DNA from: Zingiber officinale
Lineage: Eukaryota; Streptophyta; Magnoliopsida; Zingiberales; Zingiberaceae
Reading direction: 5' to 3'
Assembly (NCBI RefSeq): GCF_018446385.1
Contig: NC_055991.1
Location: 114,671,794 to 114,735,793 of the forward strand
DNA length: 64,000 nucleotides
This document shows positions 1-10,912 of the stretch, piece by piece. The position numbers and the translations under genes are program-made. A model generated the notes under the pieces. It saw nothing but the letters and a program-made list of their open reading frames with translations. It was not told the origin of the DNA and made no database searches. Every line of letters starts with the position of its first letter. Position 1 is the first letter of the stretch.

Positions 1-1560
1 TTTGAAATGGTTTTTAAATAATTTTTTCAACCAATTTTGAATTTTTAAAGAATTTTTTGAAATGATATTTCAAAATAATTTTCAAAGAATTTTAAAAAAA
101 AAATAATTTTAGAAGTAATTTTTAAATGATTTTTCAAATAATTTTGAAATTGAGTTTTAAAAGATTTTTAAAATAATTATTTTTTTTAAGATTTTTCAAA
201 GAATTTTGAAATTGAGTTTTAAAAGATTTTTTAAAAAAAAATAATTTTTAAAAGATTTTTTTTCCAAATAATTTTGAAATTAAGTTTCAAAATATTTTTA
301 AAATAATTTTAAAATTGATTTTTAAAATATTTTTAAAAAGATTTTGAAATTAAGTTTTAAAAAATTTTTAAAATAATATTAAAATTGATTTTTCAAAGAT
401 TTTTAAAAAGCTTTTGAAAATAATTTTTTAAATAATTTTGAAATTGATTTTGAAAATAATTTTTTAATAATTTTCAAATTGATTTTGAAAATAATTTTTA
501 AATAATTTTGAAATTGATTTTCAAAATAATTTTATAATAATTTTGAAATTGATTTTGAAAATAATTTTTAAATAATTTTGAAATTGATTTTGAAAATAAT
601 TTTGAAATTGATTTTGAAAATAATTTTGAAATAATTTTGAAATTGATTAAGAAAATAATTTTGAAATTGATTTTGAAAAGATTTTTAAATAATTTTAAAT
701 TTTATTTTTAAATAATTTTTATATAATTTTCAAATTGATTTTGAAAATGATTTTGAAATTGATTTTGAAAATGATTTTGAAAGAATTTTTTTAAATAATT
801 TTGAAATTTATTTTGAAAATAATTTTGAAATTGATTTTGAAGATAATTTTGAAATTGATTTTGAAAATAATTTTTAAATAATTTTGAAATTGATTTTGAA
901 AATAATTTTGAAATTGATTTTGAAAGGATTTTTAAATAATTTTGAAATTTATTTTGAAAATAATTTTTAAATAATTTTGAAATTGATTTTGAACATAATT
1001 TTGAAATAATTTTGAAATTGATTTTGAAAATAATTTTGAAATATATTTTTAAAGTAATTTTAAATAATTTTGAAATTTATTTTGAAAGGATTTTTAAATA
1101 ATTTTGAAATTGATTTTGAAAATAATTTTTAAATAATTTTGAAATTTATTTTGAAAGGATTTTTAAATAATTTTGAAATTGATTTTGAAAATAATTTTGA
1201 AATTAAGTTTTAAAAGATTTTTAAAGGAGTTTTTAAATTAAGTTTTAAAAGATTTTTAAAATAATTTTAAAATTGATTTTTAAAAGATTTTTAAAAAGAT
1301 TTGAAATTAAGTTTTAAAAGATTTTTAAAGGAGTTTTGAAATTAAGTTTTAAAAGATTTTTAAAATAATTTTAAAATTGATTTTTAAAAGATTTTGAAAT
1401 TAAATTTTAAAAGATTTTTAAAATAATTTTAAAATAATTTTTAAAAGATTTTTAAAAGATTTTTAAAATATTTTTAAATTAAATTTTAAAATATTTTTAA
1501 ATTAAATTTTAAAATATTTTGAAATTAATTTTGAATTTGAATTAATTATTAGTTTGATTT
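1..1560. repeat. AT-rich degenerate tandem repeat, nearly cytosine-free
   Basis: Irregular repetition of short modules such as AATTTTGAAATTGATTTT, with unit lengths drifting between about 17 and 35 bases. The + strand is almost devoid of C and has scattered G inside TTGAA. There is no coding potential in any frame. It lies beyond the 3' end of the leftward copia gag at 2524-3669, so it may be spacer within that element or ordinary genomic low-complexity DNA. Confidence 0.8.
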
Positions 1561-2140
1561 TTAATTATGGAGTTTTAATTAGTTAGTCTGATTTTAATTA
1601 CTTAGTCATCTCACCCGATCTAAATTTTCAATCAGGGAATCCTATAATTTTTGTGAGATGAATTGAGGTTCAATTTAAGAGTTTTGTTTAACTTTGTGTT
1701 AGATTCAGGTTTAGCTTTGTGTTCAACAAATAAGCATTATTTGGATAAACTTCTGGGCTATGGTGAGTCACAAGGAACTCATTAAAGTAACCATGTCTTC
1801 GAGGTTTTTCAAATAGTCCTACCCATTGAACTTAATACTAAACCTTGGTCTAACTAGTTAGGATCCATTTAAGGGTAGCTTCGGTCAGTTCCACTTGGCC
1901 AAATGCACCAGGTCGAAGTCATATCTTCCTAGACATGCGATGCCCAAGCTTCCCTAACGTACTATCATCCAAAAACTTCACCAGTACCGTGGGTCAAGTT
2001 AAACCTAGCTCCTTTTAATCTAACCTTAATTACCCTGCCGGGTAGTCTACTCTTGTTTACCCATTTCGGGTAGATTAAGTTTGGTTACCCAGTCGGGTAG
2101 TTTAGTTGGGGGTGCCAGCTATTCTGGATCCTCCTTCTAT
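1561..2140. other. Non-repetitive spacer between two AT-rich arrays
   Basis: Mixed-composition sequence with no open frame of note. A short motif containing CGGGTAG recurs three times near 2040-2100. Read leftward it may be decayed interior of the retroelement whose gag begins at 3669, but I see no protease, integrase or reverse-transcriptase motif in it. Confidence 0.4.
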
Positions 2141-2515
2141 TTTTTTTTTATTTGACTTAAATTGAATTTTGAATTTTAATTTAATTTTAAATTTTTAATT
2201 GAATTTTGAATTTTGAATTTTGAATTTTAATTTAATTTCGAATTTCTTAATTGAATTTTGAATTTTAATTTTAATTTTAATTTAATTTGAAATTTTTAAT
2301 TGAATTTTGAATTTTGAATTTTAATTGAATTTCAAATTTTTTTAATTGAAATTTGAATTTTTTAATTGAATTTTGAATTTTGAATTTTAATTTAATTTTG
2401 AATTTCTTAATTGAATTTTGAATTTTGAATTTTAATTTTTTTCAAATTTTTTAATTGAATTTTGAATTTTAATTTAATTTTGAATATTTTTTTCGAATTT
2501 TTTAATTTAATTAGA
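2141..2515. repeat. Second AT-rich short-motif repeat
   Basis: A run built from AATTGAATTTTGAATTTT-type modules, compositionally like the array at 1-1560 but with a shorter more regular period. It directly abuts the 3' end of the leftward gag ORF, whose last codons (KRKIILIK) run into AT-rich sequence, so the natural gag end may have been replaced. Confidence 0.75.
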
Positions 2516-2523
2516 AATTATGT

Positions 2524-3669
2524 TCATTTTATTAATATTATTTTTCTTTTTGCTCCCCCTGGATCATAGCCTCGATATGGTCTATCGAGGTAGTATATTT
2601 GATCCTTCGGGATCCAATATTGACCAAGTCCAACTTGATTAATCAATTTGGACTTGGGGACCCATGCTTGGACTATTTTTCTATTTGTTCTTTCTACAAG
2701 AGTTAAGTAAGATTTGTATTTCCTTTTTGGTTTAAATCCTAGACCAGTTCTATTGTACACGGCTCTTTGTGTCCCAAGAATTAGGTCAAGATTCTTAGAA
2801 CCTAAAGAAAACCGTTCTAGTGTTTTCTCCATATCCTTGACTTGAGTTTTCAGATTGGAGTTCTCTTCTTCAAGTTTTTGAACTTGAGTTGAGTTTCCAG
2901 TCTGAACTAGTTCAGTCAAAGATTTGGAGTCAGTCACTTCTTTAAGGACAGCTACTTCCTTTAGAAGTGACTTAATTCTAAGATTCGATTTAGCTAATTT
3001 TCGTAATAAATAATTGACTAAATTATTGAGTCGAGAAATACTCACAGCGGGGTCTGGCCCTTCGGAAACGGATACGGATCTGTGGCTTCGCTCGGACTCG
3101 GCCTCCGACTCGCTCTCGCTCTCGGACAGGTCAATATGGTCCCGGGCCATCAGTGCGAGGAGACTCGTTTGATCGAGTTCGTCGTCATCGTCTTCTGAGG
3201 AAGATTCATCCCATGTCGCCTTCAGAGCCTTGCTTGTACCTGCACCCAATGCAATACCTTCCTCGGCCGGAGTAGTATCGGTCTGCTCATCTAATTCAAG
3301 TAATTTATTTACTAAATCATACTTACTTGTATCCGAAATACCTTCGTGGAGCTCTGCCAGCTTGTCCCATAATTCCTTAGCGCTGGAGAACGGGCCGACG
3401 CGATTCAGTTCCTCCTTCGATATGCTGCATTGGAGAGTGTAGGTTGCTTTGGCATCAGCTTCCACCTTCTTGATTAAGGCTGGTTCCCAATTTTCGCAGG
3501 ATGTGGGCTTGCCGTCTCCGTCGGTTGGTAGTTGTAATCCAGTCTTGACGATCATCCACGTCTCGAACTGGATTTTGAGGAAAGTTTCCATCTGTCCCTT
3601 CCAGTATCCGAAATCTTCTCCGGAGAAGAGCGGGGGACGAACGGTGTTGAAACCCTCTTGCTGGGCCAT
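2524..3669 (-). CDS. Ty1-copia Gag protein, shortened (retroelement remnant)
   Basis: An open frame of about 381 codons from the methionine of MAQQEGF; an upstream in-frame ATG at 3684 would add five residues. The first ~100 residues match the N-terminal part of plant copia Gag (FSGEDFGYWKGQMETFL, then ELWDKLAELHEG). An acidic serine-rich stretch follows (KATWDESSSEDDDDE, SESESESEAESE), then a coiled coil (about residues 210-290) and a C-terminal basic part with two WVPK/YWIPK-type motifs. The central Gag part that usually precedes KATWDESS is replaced by a short linker, and no CCHC zinc knuckle is present. No protease, integrase or RT follows. The gene lies downstream (leftward) of a primer site at 3915-3926 and an LTR at 3929-5290. 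It is an intact frame in an otherwise incomplete element, either non-autonomous or deleted. Confidence 0.75.
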   Translation of the reverse strand: MAQQEGFNTVRPPLFSGEDFGYWKGQMETFLKIQFETWMIVKTGLQLPTDGDGKPTSCENWEPALIKKVEADAKATYTLQCSISKEELNRVGPFSSAKELWDKLAELHEGISDTSKYDLVNKLLELDEQTDTTPAEEGIALGAGTSKALKATWDESSSEDDDDELDQTSLLALMARDHIDLSESESESEAESERSHRSVSVSEGPDPAVSISRLNNLVNYLLRKLAKSNLRIKSLLKEVAVLKEVTDSKSLTELVQTGNSTQVQKLEEENSNLKTQVKDMEKTLERFSLGSKNLDLILGTQRAVYNRTGLGFKPKRKYKSYLTLVERTNRKIVQAWVPKSKLINQVGLGQYWIPKDQIYYLDRPYRGYDPGGAKRKIILIK

Positions 3670-3914
3670 TGAGAGAATATGCAAAAGAAATAGGAAAAAT
3701 ATGTCCCAAGACTATGTCTTGGATTAGCAGTGCGGGAGTAAAGAATTGAAAAAGAACTAACTCGAGTGGTGTTGCACCAACCTCGAGCGAGATCGATATG
3801 AACGAAAAAAAAACTGGAATATAGTAATAATACTAATTTCAGTTGACTCCGAAAAATTTAAAACACCGCGAAAAAAATGCGTGATTGGTGGTTGCACCAG
3901 ATCAACGTGACCCC
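3670..3914 (-). other. Untranslated leader between primer site and gag
   Basis: About 245 bases separating the primer-binding site from the Gag start codon, as in a copia 5' leader. No other signal is evident. Confidence 0.5.
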
Positions 3915-3926
3915 GCTCTGATACCA
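3915..3926 (-). other. Primer-binding site, initiator Met-tRNA type
   Basis: The minus strand reads TGGTATCAGAGC, the standard plant copia primer site complementary to the 3' end of initiator tRNA-Met. It sits two bases inside the LTR edge at 3929, which fixes the element's direction as leftward. Confidence 0.85.
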
Positions 3927-3928
3927 AT

Positions 3929-5290
3929 TGTTGGATCGAGAAGCGCTAGAGGGGGTGAATAGCGCTCGCGGCTTTCACTCTTTTCAAATTCGTAAAACGT
4001 TCGTAAATCGTTCGATTAACACACTTGAGTAACACAGCAGAATAAAGAATGAACACACAGAAAGACACGAGAGATTTACTTCGTTCGGAGCCAAGATCGA
4101 CTCCTACTCGAAGGCCCGCGATCCTTGATCGCTTTCCGTGGGCAACAACTATAAACTCATAAAAATGTACAATAAGATATTACAATTGAAAGCACTAAAA
4201 CAAATTATACCGACAACAATAAAGTAGCAGAATCTGAAGCTCTAGGTTGTCGGGGGCTTATAACAACACTTCTGGACGTTTCTTGAGCAGTTTGTAGCGT
4301 AAGGATTACTTGGAGTTTGTTGTATTGAGCTGCTGGTCGAAACCCTCTTATAAAGGGTGTTCAAGGCGCCTTGAATGCCATCCAAGGCGCCTCCAGGAAG
4401 GTCGAGTCGCCCGCGTGGATCAACACAGACCTAGTCGAACTCTATCTGGTTCAAGGCGCCTTCAGCCTCTCCAAGGCGCCTTCAGCATTCGGTCCAAGGC
4501 GCCTTCAGCCTCATTCAAGGCGCCTCCAGTCTGCTGCGCTGGCTTTTCCTGGCTCGCACCCGAGGCGCCTCCAAGCTCCATGGAGGCACCTCGGACACTG
4601 TTCATCTGAGGTTAACTTGTGCTCCTTTGGTCCTGCAAAAGTGTTAGTCCCAAACACTTACCCTGCAAAATAAAGTTAGCACAAAACAATAGTAAACATG
4701 ATAACATAATTTAATGACAGTCTCCGGACTGTCCGGGTCTAACTTCGGATTTCAAACCGAAACCCTAGGTCGACCCGACGCCTACTGTTCCCTCTACGGG
4801 GAACACGTCCTCACCTACTCCACTCAGGAGATTTACTTGATGCCAATGCGATCCTCCAGATCGACTGGACTTTTGCTCGGTGCTCGATGCTTCTGAACTT
4901 TCTGCTGGACTTCCGCTTCCTGGCTGGTCCAGTCTTTCACCTGGTTCGCGACACCAGGACTTTCCACCTAGGGTTACCCCCCTAGGACTTTTGCCTGAAG
5001 CACTCGACCCACCAAGACTTTCCGCATAGGGTTACCACCCCCTATGACCTAGGGTTACCGCCCCCTAGGGTTTTCCCTTTGCCTAACCGCAGCTAGGAGT
5101 TTTCTCCACCTAGGGTTACCACCCCCTAGGACCTAGGATTACCACCCCCTAGGGTTTTCACCTGCCTAACCGCAGTTAGGACTTTCCTGAAACACTCATT
5201 CAACATGTTAGATAACAAAACATCTTAACTTTGAACCCTTTGACATAATCAAAATATAAATTCGATCGTCGGATGCTTCCCGCACCAACA
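3929..5290 (-). mobile_element. Copia 5' LTR (1362 bp), leftward element
   Basis: On the minus strand it begins TGTTGGTGC and ends GATCCAACA, so the ends are matched inverted TGTTGG/CCAACA repeats, and the inner end abuts the primer site. Internally it carries several short palindromes centred on GGCGCC (4365-4600) and repeated CCTAGGGTTACC..CCCCTAGG modules (4965-5155). Its outer end joins directly to gypsy pol sequence at 5291, showing that the copia element landed inside that gypsy. The other LTR and target duplication are not in the window. A GGCGCC-rich segment also occurs near 59880-60170. Confidence 0.85.
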
Positions 5291-7590
5291 AAGGCTCCTC
5301 AGAGCCTGAAGGAGGCTCAGAAGCTGGTCGGCAGGATAACAGCCTTGTCCCAGTTTATCTCCAGATTAGCAAACAAAGCGGCGGCTTTCTTCAAAGTCCT
5401 CCAAAAAGCTTCTAAGTTCCAGTGGGATGAAGAATGCACGTGGGCCTTTGAAGAGTTAAAGACATATCTAGAGACCCTGCCTTCTCTGTTCAAACCTGTT
5501 GCAGGAGAGCCACTCTGGGTCTACCTGTCAGCTACCCCAGAGGTCGTGGGGGCAGTATTAGTAAAGGAACAAAACAATGTACAGAGGCCAGTGTATTTTT
5601 TTAGTCATTTATTAAAGGGAGCTGAGTCTCGGTACACAGCTCTGGAGAAGTTAGTTTATGGATTGGTACTTATGGCTCGGCGTTTAAGGCCCTACTTTCT
5701 GGCGCATCCCATTATAGTCCTGACCACAGTACCATGGGCAAAGCTTTGACCAACGTTGAAGTTGTCGGCCAGCTTATCTAATGGGCGACCGAATTGGGAG
5801 AGTACAATATCGCCTATCAACCTCGGACAGCTATTAAGGCACAGGCTTTGGCTGATTTCCTGACCGAAGTTCATCAGACTGACTCAGAGGAAACTTGGAA
5901 GGTATATGTAGATGGGCTAGCTACATGTCAGGGGAGTGGTGTTGGAGTTCTCCTAATATCTCCTCAAGAAGACATTTTGCAACTGGCCGTGCGGCTAAAC
6001 TTCGGAGACACTAATAATGAAGTAGAATATGAAGCTCTATTGGCAGGCCTGCAAGCAGCCCGGCATGTAGGAGCTGCCCGAGTCATCATTTATTCAGACT
6101 CCCAACTAGTAACCCAGCAAGTAACTGCAATTTTGAGATTAATAGTGACAAGCTACAAGTATATCAGGAGGCCTATGAGAAAATGAAGCAAGAGTTCAAG
6201 GAGGTCACGGTGAGTAAGATCCCCAGATCAGAAAATGGCAGGGCTGATGAGTTAGCCAAAATGGCCAGCTCTTTGACCACCACATGGGTACTGGATAAGT
6301 CGATGGCACAAGCCTTCCTTATAGCTCAGATAAACCTGCAAAATAATATGGACGGGGTTATTGACTGGTGAGCACCAATGATCAGCTATCTTCGACAGTG
6401 CACTCTTCCAACAGACCTGGAACAAGCACGACTGGTCAGGAAAAAGGCCCATGCCTACACCATGGTGGGAGATCAACTATACAAGCGGGTGTTCTCCAGA
6501 CCTTTACTCAAATGTATCAGCATAGAAGAGGCAAATCAGGTCTTGCGAGAGATGCATCTGGGGTGTTGTGGCAGTCATGCTGGAGGCCAGACGCTAGCTC
6601 AGAAGGTGCTGTTAGCCGGATACTTCTGGCCTACTATATAGAGGGATGCTCAGCAACTCATGAATACTTGTCTGTCTTGCCAGAAGCATCAGAATTTGAC
6701 GCATATGCCTACCTCAGTGCTAAAGACATCTATAGTTTCTTGCCCCTTTGATCAATGGAGTATGGACATTGTTAGACCCTTTCCTATGGCATCAGGTCAA
6801 AGGCAATTCTTGCTGGTGGCTGTGGACTACTTCTCCAAGTGGGTGGAAGCCGAAGCCTTGGCCAGGATTACTGAAGGAGCGGTTATTCAATTTTTATGGA
6901 GGAGTATCCTGTGCAGATTCGGCATACCCCATAAGCTAGTATCGGACAATGGAAGGCAATTTCAAGGTCGGAAGATCCAGGCCTGGTGTCAAGGATTTGG
7001 AATTACTCAGGCCTTCACCTCTGTAGCATACCCTCAAAGCAATGGGTAGACCGAGGTTATTAACCAAGAAATTGTACGAGGATTGAAGATCAAGCTAGAC
7101 CACGTCGGGGAGAAATTGGGTGGAAGAGCTACAAAGCATTCTTTGGACGTATCGTACGACACCTCGGGAAAGCACAGGCCTTACTCCGTTCCACCTGGTC
7201 TAGGCAGTGAAGCAGTGGTACCTGTGGAGATCGGGGTGCCTTCAACTAGAAGAATTTTATATGACGAAGAGAACGCCGAGCGGTGATTGACAAAGCTAGA
7301 TTTCATTACCGAAACTCGCAAACAAACAGCAGCCCGACTGTTTGCTTATCGACAAAGGATGAGGCAGAATTACGATAGGAAGGTTGTCCCTCGCTTCTTC
7401 GGAGAAGGAGACCTGGTCTAGAAGCGAGTGAAACCCGTGGGAGATGTAGCTAAGCTAGCACCTCAATGGGATGGACCCTACAAAGTTATTAAAAAGATGG
7501 CATCAGGCGCATACTACTTGCAGGACGACCAAGGAAGAAACCTAGCCGGCCCTGGAGCGCTAACTACCTTCGGCCTTACCGTACCTAGAT
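5291..7590 (+). pseudogene. Ty3-gypsy pol remnant: RT end, two RNase H domains, integrase
   Basis: The order is: RT thumb/RNase H (QSLKEAQKLVGRITALSQF, then FEELKTYL and ALEKLVYGL, 5300-5750); plant-type second RNase H (WKVYVDGLATCQGSG, NEVEYEALLAGLQAA, IIYSDSQLVTQQV, 5890-6130); integrase zinc-binding region (HLGCCGSHAGG to CLSCQKH, about 6540-6690); integrase core (DQWSMDIV, KLVSDNGRQF, then TEVINQEIVRG after a stop, 6750-7090); and a C-terminal GPYKVIKKMASGAYYLQD module ending near 7590. Frameshifts or stops occur near 5750, 6180, 6370, 6640, 7049 and 7286, so no functional polyprotein is made. The catalytic Asp/Glu surroundings are still recognisable, which points to moderate age. Confidence 0.9.
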
Positions 7591-7777
7591 AGCTTCATTT
7601 TCGGGAAAGTTTGGTCTTTATAAATGCAGAGTTGTGGGAGAATAGGGCAGGTCTAGAACACATTTAATCAATCAGTAAAATTGTTTGCCTGGGCGAGGTT
7701 GTTACGTCTTTATCAAAAGTGAAACGCAACATTCATTATAGGAGAATAGTTCCATTCACACAATGTACATGTACAAA

Positions 7778-10111
7778 CTATTTAAAAATAGAAAAAACTT
7801 CATCAGGCATCTCGTCTAAGATGCGGTGATGATCTAGGAAATCCGCGGGAGGGGCAGACTTGAGATAGCCTTGTTCGTAAAGTTGCCGCACAGCCCCTGC
7901 TACACCGGAAGAGACAGAGACCACAAATCGGTCCCCCACCTGAGTGCCGAACTCTGGAGAATGGAGGTAGGCCTCCCGACTCAGCCTACAACGCTCGTCT
8001 TCGCCAGCTTTGTATATCTCTTGGGCTGAAGTAACTCCGGAGAGGCCAGAGCGGGCCTGAGATAGTTCGGCCTTCAAGGCGAGCAACTCGGCGGCCTAAG
8101 ATTCCATCGTTTTGCTCTGTTCTTACAAGAGGGCTTCCTTGCCAGTCAACTCCTGGGTCAGCCAATCTGCCTGCTGTTTATGGATACCCTCGGCCTGACT
8201 TTTTTCTTCGCGAAGGGTTTGAAGTTCCTGGTCAGCCGCTCGCAGCGCTTATTGTTGCTGAGCATTCGTCCTCTTCAAAGCCCCTATCTCGGCCCTTTGA
8301 GCACGACCAGCTGCTACAGGGTCATTCAATTGTAGTTCAAGCTCAGCTACCCTATCCGATAATACCTTATTACGGTGATAATTTAGGTGTAGCATTTGGT
8401 TTATCACTAGGGATTCCGTGTAAGCCTGAGCCAAGGAAGAAAGAGTTTAAGAGGAGAAAATGTTCGATCGCATGAATAAGTGAAGCGCACCTGAACATAC
8501 AACTCTGCGAACCTCTCCATCCGTTTGGGCACAGATAAGTTCTCCATCTGCTCGATGCTCTCATCCCAACAGGTAGCCAGTCACCCTCTCATAAAAAGGC
8601 AGCTGGTGGGGGCATCCGATTGTCGCATCAGCCCTGAATCAGAGGGGGTGGTGGAATAATAATGGTGGGAGGAAGGGCCAGGCGGTTGCTGAGAAGGTGT
8701 TGTTGGTTCAGGAGGATCTGGAGGGGCCGAATGAGATGACTCCGGTCTTGATTCACTGGGCGGGGGTGTAGCTGAAGGACCTGCCACGTCACCTGGCGCT
8801 TGTGGAGTAGGGACGGGCTCGGCTGAATGAGTCGGTAGGGAAGAAGGTGCAGCTTGCTTCTGAACTTGTGGAGCAAGAGGATCCTCAGCAGTTGGAGAAC
8901 TGGGAGCCGACGCAGGAAGAATGGGAGATCGGGAGACTGGATTAGCGGATGAGCTACCAGCACCTCCTACTCCCAGGTCTGAGGTTGGTTGCGTACGCCT
9001 TCGGCAGAATATCAGGGGTTGATCATCTGAGTCTGAGTCTCCGGGGGTGACCGGGAGCGGCGAGCTGAGGAAGGAGCAGCTCTGGTAGGATCGACAGAGC
9101 GTGCTTGTCGAGCTGCCCTGGAGACCACTCGGAAGGAGGAGCTGGCGGGAGGAATGTCATCCCACCCTGAAGGAGGTCATGCGGTCGGCTGGACAGGAGG
9201 CTGAGATGCTGATCTAGGAAGGGTTGTAGGAGTAGCCCCCAATCTAGCAGGGGCAGCATGAGGAAGGAGTCTCCTATCTAGTATCATCCTAAACCTGCGC
9301 ATTATCTCTTGTTCACTTAAGGGGAGAGGCTGAACCTCTGACGCGCGGATCAAGGTGTTAATTGCACTAGAAAACCAAAGTTGTCATCATCACACTAAAT
9401 AACAGCGAAACAGATCAAAAATAGACAAAACTCACCCAGAGAATGGGGCAGCTCGGTAGCAGGGATGCGGCTCAGTCTGAAGAAGGCCAACAAATCCTCG
9501 GACAGTAGCCTCGTCAAGTCTAGCCGCCAGCCCCTCAGCTGAGCCAAAGAGTCCGTGAACAGGGGGTCAGTGCTGAAGTCCCCTACATAAAGCAACGGTG
9601 GAAGAATGCGCTGCCAACCGGTAGGCCATTCTATGGCTTAAGGAAATTTGAGGAAGAAGTATTTTTCCTTCCATGATGGATCAGAGGAAGCGATAGGGCA
9701 AAAGAAGGTGGTTCTAGTGCGGGCTTGGAAACGGAATAAGCCTTCACTATGTTGGCGAGGGGTGAAGAAGTAGTGGAACAAGCGGGCAGACCAGGAAATC
9801 TCACAGACTTCGCATAGGATCACAAAGCCGTACAAAATCTTTATCGAGTTGGGGGTCAGTTGGCCCAAAGAAATTCGAAAATAATGACTTACATCAGAAA
9901 ATAGAGGATAGATAGGGAGACGAAGCCCGGCCACGAACTGCTCCTTATAAAAGGTGACATAACCTGTCGGAAGGGTCGAGGCTTTGTGCATCGTAGTGGG
10001 GATGATAATATGCATGTCCCTGGAGATTTCATAGGTAAAGCAAAGATCATCTAGGTCCATGCCATCAAAAGTGGAGACTCCAGGAGGGTAAATGATGTTG
10101 GGGAAAGCCAT
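7778..10111 (-). pseudogene. Antisense accessory ORF of the Tat element, copy 1 (decayed)
   Basis: Read leftward from the ATG at 10111. The N-terminal ~157 residues (9638-10111) resemble the plant 'putative gypsy-type transposon' domain, with hallmarks such as GYVTFYKEQFVAGLRLPIYP, LTPNSIKILYGFVILCE and FRFQARTRTTFFCP. A short segment (9395-9595), a Pro/Ser-rich linker (about 8580-9260) and coiled-coil/Arg-Glu-rich pieces (7778-8434) follow, ending in DFLDHHRILDEMPDEVF. Stops and frame changes separate the segments, although introns cannot be excluded. Such ORFs antisense to pol are known in Tat elements; their function is unknown. Confidence 0.7.
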
Positions 10112-10912
10112 GGGAAAAGCTTAAGTGGAAGCCAGGAATGAAAGGATGAAGCAGAGAGTATAAGGAAGCAAGGGGACAGAGAAAGCAGAGGGCGATAATA
10201 GAGAAAGCGTAGAAGATAAAGCTTCAGGGAATGGCGGCGGTAAACTATTTATAGCCACCGCCCACGAGGGCAAAAGGGTCAAACTGCCATCCAACGACCC
10301 ATAGCAAAATCAATTCAGAATAGCGAAATAAAAAGGAGCCGTTGGATCCTTACGAAAAACGAGGATACTGTAGATGGTCCGATATTTGAGGGTCATCATG
10401 CGCTGCCTCGGGAAAGAACGGTGGTGCATCGGAAAACGGTAGGGGTTCCGTGGTAAGATATGTTTTTGGTTTCATTAAGGGATTAATCCCGCTCGAGAAC
10501 CAGTTTCACCAAGGGAGGAATCCAGCTCAAGAACCATTTTCATTAAGGGACGAATCCAGCTCGAGAGCTGACATGGGACATAACAAAGTTCCATAGGCCC
10601 CATTCAGAACAGCATCAAGCCCAAAATAAATCCCAGACCAGGGAAATAAACATATCACTGATCAGGAAGCAAATCGATTGGAGGTCAGGAAAGGAAAAAA
10701 CTCCAGGTCAGGAAATAAACAAGTCCCAAATTAGAGAGCAAACAGATCCTAGGATGAAAAATAAGCAAGTTGGGGATATGGAAACATATAACCTGGAATT
10801 CTCAAAATTGAAATGATTGCTGGAGGGTTTACTAAGTTTGGGTCAGTTTAAACAAATATGGATTGAAGCACACACGCAGGTCTGTTAAATTTCAAAATTA
10901 CACAAGATTACA
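10112..10912. other. Spacer between two antisense ORF copies
   Basis: Non-coding sequence upstream of antisense copy 1 and downstream of copy 2. It holds a short direct repeat at about 10465-10575, where a ~37-base module with GAATCCAGCTCGAGAACC is present about three times, and another loose repetition of CAGGAAATAAAC-like words at 10620-10760. No gene was seen. Confidence 0.45.
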
